Shown: piece by piece, positions 10,784-21,561 of the stretch
Position numbering within the stretch: position 1 is the first letter of the stretch
How the letters are laid out: every line of letters begins with the position of its first letter
NCBI RefSeq assembly: GCF_902362185.1
Contig: NC_044509.1
Location: 8,924,866-8,988,865 of the forward strand
Direction of reading: 5' to 3'
Origin: Chanos chanos
Taxonomy: Eukaryota > Chordata > Actinopteri > Gonorynchiformes > Chanidae
Length of the DNA stretch: 64,000 nt
Program-made: the position numbers and the translations under genes
The notes under the pieces: model-generated
The model's input: the letters and a program-made list of their open reading frames with translations, nothing else
The model's database searches: none
Told to the model about the DNA's origin: nothing

Positions 10784-13700
10784 GCTTATGTCAGAGCACC
10801 GAGACCAGCCAGAGTCAGCAGTCTTGCCAGTGCCATCGCCATATTTCCATGTCCAGCAGGACGAAGGCAGTCAAGAGCCAAAGTCAAACCGCCCAGTTCC
10901 TGTCCCATGGCCAAAGTTTCCATTGATCCCAGAGCGGAGATGTCTTCAGTCTTCACCTAAAGGCTATGAAGCAGGATTAGTGCACCAGCTGAGAGATATC
11001 GCTTTGTCAGCTGGGACAGTTCCAAGCATGCCTCATCAGCCAACATTTAGTGACCCTCCCCCTAGAAGGTATTCCACCTCCTATAGTGCTCCAGCTCACC
11101 ATTTAGAGTCCTCAACCCCAGCCCGTGAGAGATATGATCATCACCGTAGAGTACCAAAGGCTTATCCCTCACCAGATCGCTACCACCCACCACACCAGAG
11201 GCCCCTCTCAGAGGCTCAAGAGAAAACATACCGAGGGCCCACTCCTACAATCCCCAGCTTGAATTCTTCAGACCTGAGGGAGTTAGCAAGGTTGAGGATT
11301 GCCCTGGAGAATATTCTTCCGTAAGATGCCACAGAACGGTTCAAATTCCACATTCTCACTGACCATATGCACTTTGAGGAGGCCCTGCTTGTGGCAGATT
11401 CCTACACTAGCTCCAGGTACCCCTACACAGACACCATGGCTGCTCTCACTAAAATGTATGGACAGCCCCACCAGCTTGTCCTGCAGCACATTGCTGAGCT
11501 CATGAATGGCCAAGACATTATAAGTGGGCATATAAAAGCCTTCCACATGTTTGCATTACGAGTGCGCTCCCTTGTAAGCATGCTAGAACAGCTGGGAAGA
11601 AAGGGCAGTGTCGAGTTGGAGCGTGGGTCTCATGTAGCCAGATTACTTGGGAAGCAACCCCATGACCTCAAGTCCAGCTTCAAGAGGTACATCCATCCAC
11701 TGAGAGTGCCAATCCCCACACTCCTTGATCTTGCCGACTGTATTGGAGTATGAGCTCCAGATTCAAGGGGACAGCACCGGGTTCTCTAGCCTCACCAGAC
11801 GTGAACCATCAGCCCAAAGAAAGGAGAGCTGCAGAAGTTCTAAACCAGCTGGTTAAATGACCACTGTTCCTCTGGGCACAGAGAAGGGAGCCCAGGTGAA
11901 AATTCCTCCACCAGAGATGCCCCACAAACCCAGTGAGTGCAAGAGAGAGAAGGGAAAGGCTTACTGTCCCCACTGTGATAACAACAACCACTTCTTAAAT
12001 AGCTGTGCCAACTTCAAGCAGCTAAACAAGGAACAGAAGGAGAGGTGGATTAGAGACAACAATAGATGCTGGCGCTGTGGGCGTGGTCATCAGGCGGCCA
12101 GGTGCACCTTGAAAGCCCTCTGCCCCAATTTCAACCGGAAACAACGCAGCAGCTGGGCCTCAAAGGGAAGCCAGAGGACTTACTCCTTCGTACTGTCAGA
12201 AAGACTTGCAGGTTCTTCATGGAGCAGTTGTGTCCCTCACCATATCCCCTGTTGCTGAACCTGAACCAAAGAAAGCATTCCGAATCCACAGTGCCTTTAC
12301 AGCTGAATCCCTGGGTTTAGCAGAACACATGCACCCAGTTAAGCTACTGCAACGGCGGTACAGACATCTCACTGGCCTGCCACTGCAGTACCTAGATAAA
12401 GTCCATCCCGTTCTGCTGATTGGTTCTGATTGCCCACATCTCATTACCCTCATAGAGCCTGTTCGACTGGGCCCCACCGGTGGCCCTGCAGCAGTGAGGA
12501 CCCGCTTGGGTTGGACTCTTCAAGGGCCTGTGTGTGAACTCAGGGACAGGCTCACCCCCCAGCAGTGCCTATTCACATGCTCCTCACCCCTGCTGACCTC
12601 CATGCCCACGTGGAGAAGCTCTGGAAGATGAATGTGCTTCCCTACTGCAGCGAGAAAGTTGCGGTCAGGTCAAAGCAAGATCAGGAAGCTATCCAGCTTC
12701 TCCAAGAGAAGACAGTGAGAGTTAAGATAGATGAAGTGGAACGCTATGCCATTCCGCTCCTCAGAGCCAAGTACATGCCCCAGCTCTGGGCCCCAAAGGT
12801 GGCTGTACTACCACAACTGAGAGGGAATGAAAGAAGGCTAGAGAAGAGCCCAGAACAAGAAGCTGCTTGCCAAGTGGAGATCACCAAATTAGTGCAGTCT
12901 GGCTATGTTGTGGAGCAGGACCCAGATGAGGCAGACCAATCAGATGAAGCATGGTATATACCACATCACATGGTTCAGCATAATGGAAAGAACAGTGTGG
13001 TGTTTAACTGCTCCTTCTCATTCAAAAGCCACATTCTGAATGATCTTCTGCTACCTGGTCCCACTCTAGGCCCCTCACTACTTGCAGTTCCTCTCCGCTT
13101 CAGGGAACATTCCACGGCCATCAGTAGCGAAATTCGTGGCATGTTCCATCAAGTACGACTGCTTCCAGAGGACAGACGTCTACTTAAGTTCTTCTGGAGA
13201 CCTAAAACGAGATGCCCCACCCAATGTCTATGAGTGGCAAGTTCTACCCTTTGGAACCACATGCAGCCCATGCTGTGCAACCTTTGCACTGCAAAGGCAT
13301 GTATTTGATCGCAGTAAGCCAGGGGAGGGTGTCAGAGACTCTTTTGAGAGATCCTTTTACGTAGACAACTGTCTACAGAGTCTCACCTCCAGCGAGCTGG
13401 CAGAGAACTTGGTGGACAAGCTCTGCACTCTTTTAGCTGCTAGTGGCTTTGAACTGCGACAGTGGGCCAGTAATGATCCTGCAGTCATTAGCCACCTTCC
13501 TATACCAGATCGGACAGTAGCGAACTCTGGCTCAGCTATGGCGAGCAAAATGCTCAGGAATCCACCCTTGGGCTGCACTGGAACTGCCACTCTGACATTC
13601 TGTCATATAGGCATTGCCCCGTGGACAATGAAACAACAACTCTGCGCAGCATTTACAAAGTTTTGGCCAGCCAATATGATCCCCTTGGCTATGTTATTCC

Positions 13701-13916
13701 ATACACAACCAGAGCAAAGATCCTAGCACAGCGCTTATGGGATAAAAAGAGAGAGTGGGATGACCCTCATTTGCTGCAAGATCTGCTCATCGCCTGGCAC
13801 GCATGGGAGAGCGAACTCAAGAACCTCCCGATGATCTCACTATCCAGGTGTTATACCACCCCAGAGTTGGACCACCCTAGCAGTATGAGGGATATTCACA
13901 TATTCTGCGATGCCTC

Positions 13917-15153
13917 TGTAGGGGTTGTCAGGCCCGTATACCATATTACCCAAAATTCCCTGCTTGACCGCATGGGTGATCTGTACCCATCTTCTCAGAT
14001 TCCACTGTAACGGTATTGGATACAGCAATGGAGCCAGATACCAGATACAGTGATGACGCAATTTTCGCCATAAAACCGCGGAAATTTCCAAACTCTTTCT
14101 CTTTCCAGCTCTTCAATTCCACAACTCCCTAGCAGCAGCTCGCTTTAGCAGCAACTTGCTAGCAGCGGGTGTCTCTAGCGGGTGTTCTTGCCTGCATACA
14201 GAGACTCCGTTATTCCCTGGTATTTGATCTCTCGGGCGAGTGATCCTATCGGGATAAAGAGACACCGTTTCTCTGCCGAAGAAAAGAACAAAGTAACAAC
14301 GAAGTGAGATATTTGTACAGCCAAAGTTTAATGTACTTTCTCTCACGCAGTTGCAACTTTAACTTCTACCGGCTAGTTACACTGTAACGCACACAGTATT
14401 CGACCGAAGAAAAGGCAAACGGATCCCTTTTTATTTCTTTAAACGTCGATTAACTAAATCAAGAACCCTTCAAGATCATCGGACGAGCCACCAAGCCCCG
14501 AAGATCTTCAAGTGACAAGGAAAGGAACTTCTCCCTGGAGCTGCGAATCGCCCTGCTCATCAAGCCACCAAAGAGCATCTTCGGTCGCCACGCAATGAGC
14601 TATTTAAAGTAAGGCTGGCATCTGGGCACACTTTAGTCCTGAGATTATATGCAGTTAACGTGAAGGAAGTGTTGCTATTTGAATTCTTTTATGATTTGAA
14701 TGTACACACTGTATTTCATGTACGACGCGGTTTTTAGCCGTTTCCTATTTTCTTTTGGTCACAACTAATGAAGGATAGATCTGGCATGTGTTCTCTCTCT
14801 CTCTAACTCCCTTTTCCTGATTGCACACCTCCAACATTGGGATTGCAGCGTGACTTAAGGGTTGGGTAGAGTTGTTGAGTCTAGGGCCTACTTGCTTGAG
14901 ACTAGCTCTCAAGTTAGAGATTCTTTGTTCTCTCGCACACGTGCGCTTCTCGTTGCCCATCCCCACTCTAGTTGGTGCCTAGCACACACGCGCGCGCACT
15001 ACATCTTCATACCACACATACCTCTTGCCTGTGCATAGCCTCTCTCCCTCGCACCTCCTCCTCTTTTATGTGCGCCTGCACACAGCCTCTCTCCAAAGAA
15101 CTCCTTTCTCTCTCTTCAGTGCGCAGCTGGGCACACACCCAAATACACGCACA

Positions 15154-15246
<93 letters not shown>

Positions 15247-15745
15247 ATCTCTGGTCTAACACTCATTCAGTCCTACACTGAATGCCTGTACATAAACTCA
15301 TCACCAATTTATTACCATTTACGCCTTGATCATTCTATTTGCTGCTGATTATTGATTGTACCATATCAGTATTAGTTTGCCAAGTAGTATTGATTATGTT
15401 AATAAATAGTATCTATGAAATAAACTGTTGTCCTGTCTGTTTCTGCCACAGTGTTCACTGAATGCCAACCTCTGCCATCAAAGCACTCCCAATTACCTTC
15501 ATCAACCTGGTTGTTCATGAGTGTTATGGATTTAGTAGTGTAATTGTAATACATTAGTACTACAATACTCTCTAAGACTGTAGCACAGTGTTACAGCTAG
15601 CTTATCCCATTAATCTTAGTTGTTTAATTAATAAAATATTGAACACCCAAATTAATGGTTAATAAATTTTATGAGACTGATTTATTAATCCTATCACACC
15701 TACATCTTTTGGTGTCCTTGTGTTAGGACTGCAATTGTACCTACA
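13917..15745 (+). mobile_element. Long ERV-type solo LTR nested in BEL RNase H
   Basis: 1829-base LTR-like element starting TGTAGGGG and ending CCTACA, flanked by a perfect 4-base duplication CCTC (13913-13916 and 15746-15749). The BEL reading resumes exactly after it. A second copy is at 41045-44258. Four-base duplication and TG/CA ends fit an ERV-type integrase. The LTR is unusually long and carries (CT)n(CA)n at about 15150-15243. Polyadenylation-like AATAAA motifs are on the plus strand. The viral clade is not assigned. Confidence 0.75.
15150..15243. repeat. (CT)n(CA)n microsatellite within the long LTR
   Basis: A CT tract of about 35 bases followed by a CA tract of about 55 bases. The same compound repeat sits at the matching place in the second LTR copy (about 42232-42295), so it belongs to the LTR family. 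Confidence 0.95.
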
Positions 15746-17275
15746 CCTCAGAACAAGCCTATGGTGCAGTCGCCTACTTAAGAAGTGAGAACCCCCAGGG
15801 CAAGGTAGAAATAGCTTTCTTGAATGCCAGGTCCCGTGTCACCCCCAAGAAGCGCCAGTCAGTGCCCCGCCTAGAATTGTGTGCAGCTCTCACTGGAGCT
15901 CAGTTGGCAAGGATAGCCAGAACAGAGTTAACCCTCCTCATCCGTTCTGTTGGTCTGTGGACTGATTCAACCACTGTACTCACTTAGCTGCTTTCAGATT
16001 CCTGCAGATTTAAAGTGTTTGTGGGAACACGGGTGGCGGAGATTCAGGACCTGACAGAATCTGACACTTGGAAGTATGTGCCATCAAGCCACACCCCCGC
16101 AGATGACATTACACGAGGGAAGTGTCTCTGTAGTCTGGCAGGAAGAAACAGATGGAGTTAGGGGCCCCAATTCCTCAAGCTACCTCCAGCACAGTGGCCG
16201 GAACCGCCATGCCTAGCTCTGAATGAGCAAGACAATGGGGTGAGGAAACCTATCCTCTGTAATCTAGTGACCTCAATCTCTCCCTTGCCTGATCTGCAGC
16301 AGTATCACACTCTGAGTGCATACCTTGAGGCTACTGTGCAGCAGCTTCACGGGGCAGCGGAGCCCTCAATACGCAGAGACTGAGCTAGAGGTAATTCGTC
16401 AGGCACAGAAGGACTGAGGTGAGCCATCTAAAGGCAGGGAAGCCAGTGTCAACCAACAGTCGTCTAATCTGTCTTGCCCCAGAATTTGACAGGACAACTC
16501 AGCTCATCAGAGTTAGTGGCCGTCTCCACTGGAGTGGTCTTCGGGAGCAAGACATCATCCACCTGATTGTCCTTGACCCTCAACACCCGCTCACTAAGAT
16601 GATTATCAAGGATTATGATGACAAGTTGCATCATCCAGGTCCAGAGCGGGACTTTGCTGAAGTACGACGGAAGTACTGGGTGCTGCAAGGACATGAGGCC
16701 ATTCGTCACCATCAACAAAAGCGTGCTGACCGCAGGAAATGGCGAGGACGTCCTAATCCACCACAAATGCCTGACCTTCCCCCAGCTAGACCACAAGTCT
16801 ACAAACCAGCCTTTTATTCTACCGGCGTCGACTGTTTTGGCCCCTATCTTATCAAAGTGGGGCGCCAAAATGAAAAGAGATGGGGAATCCTGTTCAAGTG
16901 CATGACTTCCCGAGCAGTTCACATTGACCTCCTCACTAGCCAAGACTCAGACTCTTTCTTAATGGCTCTGAGGCGCTTCATTGCTCGGTGTGGGAAGCCT
17001 CATGAGATCCTTTGTGACTAGGGCGCCAACTTCCGAGGGGGAGAGAAAGAGCTTCAGGAGGCCTTTGCTGCTCTTCAGCCTAATCTTCTAGCTCAACTTG
17101 CTAGCCAGCAAATCAGGTTCAGCTTCAACCCCCCAAAACAGCCCTTCGGGTCACATTGGGGGCTCAAACTGTCATGGAGGAAGTGCTGAGAACTGTCCTC
17201 ATTGAGATCGAAGGTATTCTCAACTCTAAGCCCCTTGGCTACACCTCCTCAGACATAGCAGACCCTGACCCTGTC

Positions 17276-18075
17276 TGACGGATCAACCCTCCGTCACGTA
17301 TGGACTGTTTGCAGGCACGAACTGTTCATACACATTCACCGTACAAACATACACATTCACCACAACGCGGACTGAGTTCAAGTTGAATATTTATTGATTG
17401 TTGTTATTGTGATTTTGTTGTGTGTGTGTGTGATGTCCAATGTCTTCATTTATTGATCTGTAAATAACAGAAAAGAGAGACTGACGTTAGCATTCGATAG
17501 CATTCTGTAACATTTCCGATTAAGTTGGCCAACGAATCCATTCGCATATTTCACTATCCTCTAAATTACTGTTAAAAATGCTACGTTAGGCTATGTTGTC
17601 TATGTGTAAATGTTGATTGATTGTTAATTGTAAGAGCTGTCGCTTACCTGTGCGATGCTTCCCGGAGGTGAGGTTTGCTGCAGTGACGTCAAAGAAACCA
17701 GTACGTCACAGCCTCAGGTATTTTAAAAGAAAAGTCCCGCGAACTCCACAGGAGGTCCGCGTGCGTCACATCCTGTTTTTAACTATAAAAGCCCTCCATT
17801 TTGTTTTAGACAGGTTGGGATGTCGTTGGTTGGTTGTTGGGGTTGTAGGAGTGTATTTCGTGAGAGAAAATAGTTATTGAAGAATTTATGTCTTGTTTGT
17901 TTTCCGGTGTGAATAGTGTAAATAGTGTAAATACGTTCTTGTTTGGTTTGTTTGTTTTCTTTTTCTTTTTTTCCCCCCTGTTTATTATTGGCACAAAAAT
18001 AAATTCACCAGGTGTTTGACCACAAATCACAATCTTGACTCCTGCTGCCTCCTTGCCTAAGATGGCTCCGTCACA
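17276..18075 (+). mobile_element. LTR-like insertion in BEL integrase region
   Basis: About 800 bases interrupt the BEL integrase reading between PDPV and the later MGRR-like segment. It starts TGACGGATC and ends near CTCCGTCACA. Plus-strand promoter-like ACTATAAAAGCCC lies at about 17781 and AATAAA near 17998, the order expected of a solo LTR. The target duplication is unclear because the right end is blurred by a second insertion. Confidence 0.55.
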
Positions 18076-18081
18076 CCCGGT

Positions 18082-18156
18082 CACACCTGTGCACCAATTG
18101 TAAGTCGCTTTGGTAAAAAGCGTCTGCCAAATAACTAAATTGTAAATTGTACCTAA
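18082..18156 (+). mobile_element. L2/RSg-1-type SINE or LINE tail
   Basis: Short 3' tail with GTAAGTCGCTTTGGTAAAAA and GCGTCTGCCAAAT, then an AAATTGTAAATTGTA repeat. This is the L2-type 3' end shared by many fish SINEs and LINEs. It sits right of the LTR-like insertion inside the BEL fossil. Confidence 0.7.
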
Positions 18157-20254
18157 TAGTCTTCTTATGGGGCGGCGGGATGTTTCCCTGCCGCAGGTGG
18201 TATATTAGGACTCTGAGCTGTTGAGTCGGAAGAGATGGAGGCACAGTCAGCTCCTGGCCGATCATCTCTGGAGGCACTTTATCAGGTACTACTTATTTAG
18301 CCTCCAGGCCCATCAGAAATGGTGGACCGAGACAGAGGGCATGAAAGTTGGAGAGACCGTCATGATTGTTGACCCTCAGTTACCAGATTCTCTTTGGCCT
18401 GTTGGAAGGGTCATCAAAGTTTTTCCTGGTGCAGACAACCAGATAAGGTCAGCAGAGATTCAAGTGAAGAAGAAAACCTATATAAGGCCAGTGACCCGAC
18501 TTATCAGCCTTCCCGCACTACCGGATGAAGATTGATCAACTTTTTCAAGCCCTTTTTATAGATGTTCAAATTTAAATTGTGAATATGGGGGCGGCTGTTA
18601 AAATGGGCCATTTGTGACTTTACCTTTTCCCTGTAGTGGCCTCTTTACATTTAGCCTGCCCACTCATTTGCCCTCCTTAAACCTTTAAACCAATTGGTAC
18701 AAAACGAGGTGCAGGCTGTGACAGGTACCTTTTAGTTGGGGAGGAAGAGAATGGTCACAGAAGAATGACTAGGACCGCACTCCTTTTGCATGTTTCATCT
18801 TCACAATGTTTTTCAAGGGTCATCTGGGTCCCTGCAACACTTTTTGACTTTCGTTTGTCAGAAAACATGTTAGGTCATATAATCTACTCATTACATCAAT
18901 TAGATCTTTGACAAAGTTGGTCAAACTGCTATAGTCAGACGTTCAAAGGGCATCAAGAAGAACTGAATCATTAGTCTCCCTCTCCTTGCTCAGACAATAG
19001 CAAGGGTGCCTCTTCTAGCGCTACTCCTCAGCTACCAGTGACTGAACGTTATGTTTATATTGTTAGAGAGAGGAACTATTGAAGGATTTATGGTTAATGT
19101 TTTCTATTTGAAGGTGCAGCACCTGTTGAGAATCAGGTGGAAGCAGTACCTAGACCCCCAGTTGTGTGTCTGCAGACTGGAGGAATAGGCTGTTTTTGTG
19201 TGACTTCCTTGATTGGGAAACTAAATGTGAGGTCAGGTGTTACCTTGTAGCTGAAAGAAATGAACCAGAAAAGATCTTTTCAGTTATACTTGGCATTTAT
19301 GGGTCCTCTCATTGATTTGCAAAAGCAGTTCTTCCAATACCAGCAAAATGAGGGGGAATCACTTTTTAAGTATTCATGAGCCCTGCCATACAACATCTGC
19401 AAGTAGCCATTGATAACAAGGGGAGTCAGTCAGCTTTTTTTATTATTATTATTGAAAAGCTTGTGGACAGAATTTGAGTTGAGCTGTAAAAGGGACACTT
19501 TCAGACTTTATTTCAGTATCTAGTGAATCACCCTCACCCTCAAGTTTAACTCTGCACGTGTTTTGTTTTTTGTGTCTGTTGTTGTTTGCTTGTTTGTTTG
19601 TTTGTCTTTGTTTGTTTATGTGCATGTAAGTTATTTGCTTTTGTCCACTACTGTAATGATCATTTCTATCTGTGAGGTGAAAAATTTATTTTAAGAACCT
19701 AATGAGGGTTGGTGGTAATAATGATCCCATACTACAATGTTATGTGATGTCCAAAAGGTTTAAGAGACCCGAGTTTTTGCTGACATTAAAGAATTGTATA
19801 GTTCATGTGTTAGTAGTTTTTCTTCATTGGAAACTCCCATACAGTGAAGAGATGTTAAGTTCTAATGACTATTCTGATTTGTTTACTTTCTGTCTTTAAT
19901 TATTTACACTGCGTGAAAAGAGGTGTATCCGGACTGGAATACTCCTGTATATTCCCGGATACTCCACATTATCGGCTGTATCCGGCAGTTTGCAGCTCTG
20001 TTACGCGGCATGGAATACTCCTGAATATGTACCGTGTTTTGGGGTCTGCCTAGAGCCCTTAGTTGCCATGGTGAATAATCCCTTGGGGGTGCTTGGAAGG
20101 GAACATTTGCACTTCACACCTTGGGCCACCAGGTATCCTGCAATTGGTCAAAAGTCTTTCTTTGGATTGGTGGAGCAATGTCTTGCCCCTCCTCTAAAAC
20201 CCTTCCCCATTGGTCCATTGTGGGTCCCCAGACATGAATTCATATGGTTTATAT

Positions 20255-20273
20255 AATAATAATAATAATAATA

Positions 20274-20306
<33 letters not shown>

Positions 20307-20310
20307 ATTA
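20255..20310. repeat. (ATA)n(TTA)n inverted microsatellite
   Basis: An AAT tract runs into an ATT tract and forms a perfect hairpin-capable palindrome inside the CACTA element. Confidence 0.9.
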
Positions 20311-20529
20311 TTGGTGGTGGTGTTGTTTTATGTTCATAGGTAGATTGTATAGATAGTCTGGCAAACAAAAATGAATTACACAAATTTTATTATAAATAAA
20401 GCAAATACAGTATAATATAAGGCATATAAATTGACAATTATATATATATATATATCTCAATGTACAATTTATAACAGAATAGAATACATTAGAACAGAAT
20501 ATACTGTAATATCATAGTATATAATACAA

Positions 20530-21561
20530 ATGCTTTTGGGAGCATAAATGAAACTCTAAATGTTGAGCATTCCCAAGAACAACCCAGCTTCCGTGGTCTC
20601 TATTCTGTAGCACCCCACACAGTGCAAACACCTCTGTGCTAGGCGGGAGGACCCACGCTGGCCTTCCATCCAAGCTGGCGGCGTCCTCTTCAGAAATTAC
20701 ATCTACTGATGCGGTCCTCCATATGGCAGCCTCTTCCTCAGTTTAAAGAACACTAGCTCTGGCCTTGTGCAGATGGAAAACAGAGTGAAAACAGAAATTA
20801 CATCACTGAAAATAGCAAATGGAGAAAAAGTCTAAGAACTACTAGGGAAATGATGTTTTGACTTACTCTTCTCCTCCTTTGCCTCGTTCGAGTGGCGATC
20901 CTGCCCCCCTCTTTGTTCTCTGGATTCACCCGGTAACTCTTTCGAATAGTCTCAATCGGTCTTTCAGGATGCTAGAGAGAAAAAAAAGCGGAGAAGAAAG
21001 GAAGATTGATTAAAAGTTTGTTTAGAATTCCAGGCACTGCTATGAAACAATCGCGACGATATAGTCTACCAACAAAACACGCTGTCCTACCTTGTCCGTG
21101 GATCATATCTGTGCATGTTGTTTTCAGCATTATGCATTCTCCGCACAGCTCCCTGTAGAAGCAAAATTAATACAAGAGTTAATACAAATGTTCAACCACA
21201 TTAAGGGATAAAGCAAATAGAGAAATGTGAACGTATCAGAATGCGCGGCAGTCAAAGACGAAAGCCAGAAGGCTACAGAAATAAACTTACCGAAACAGAG
21301 TTATTCCCCGCTCGTCTTCTTTTCTCGGGCAGACTCCTCTTGTCCTCTTTGATGGGACTCCATCCTGTCCAACCGCCGAATAACATTCTCCATGAGCGTT
21401 TACTGCTGTTCAGACATCTTCTTAAAAATGCATTTAACGGGGACACCAGTTGTTTGTTTTCGTTTGGACTTGGCGTTGGAAAAATTGGATATTCCCGGCG
21501 CACGAGTAGCCTCTCCACTCCGCTGTCCGTTCGAAAACTTAAGTGTTCTTTTGCAAGCCAT
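20530..21561 (-). pseudogene. Gene-like spliced segment inside the CACTA element
   Basis: Minus-strand stretch that looks like a decayed multi-exon gene. ATG is at 21561 (MACKRTLKFSNGQRSGEATR), with a donor GTAAGT after 21291. A 62-base exon at 21091-21152 has a TTCTACAG acceptor and GTAGGA donor and reads AVRRMHNAENNMHRYDPRT. A 105-base exon at 20867-20971 has a CTCTCTAG acceptor and GTAAGT donor and reads HPERPIETIRKSYRVNPENK and on. A last segment below about 20764 reads AAIWRTASVDVISEEDAASL and on. The first exon has stops after about 53 codons, and the phase between exons 2 and 3 does not fit, so it is broken or mis-modelled. I do not recognise the protein family. It may be the transposon's accessory protein or a captured host gene. 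Confidence 0.4.

Larger units (their letters stand above)
9165..18692 (+). mobile_element. BEL/Pao LTR retrotransposon fossil with nested insertions
   Basis: Old, broken BEL/Pao element with well over ten interruptions, including nested elements. Parts in order: 5' LTR about 9165-9970; leader and gag about 10000-12160, ending in paired zinc knuckles (CPHCDNNNHFLNSC and CWRCGRGHQAARC); Pao-type reverse transcriptase about 12560-13910; RNase H and integrase about 15746-17270, then about 18160-18535; 3' LTR about 18596-18692, much shorter than the 5' LTR. Inside it lie a SINE (10505-10783), a 1.83 kb LTR (13917-15745), an LTR-like insertion (17276-18075) and an L2-type tail (18082-18156). The outer flanks share no target duplication: the left flank is the end of LTR family X and the right flank lies inside LTR family Y. 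Confidence 0.9.
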
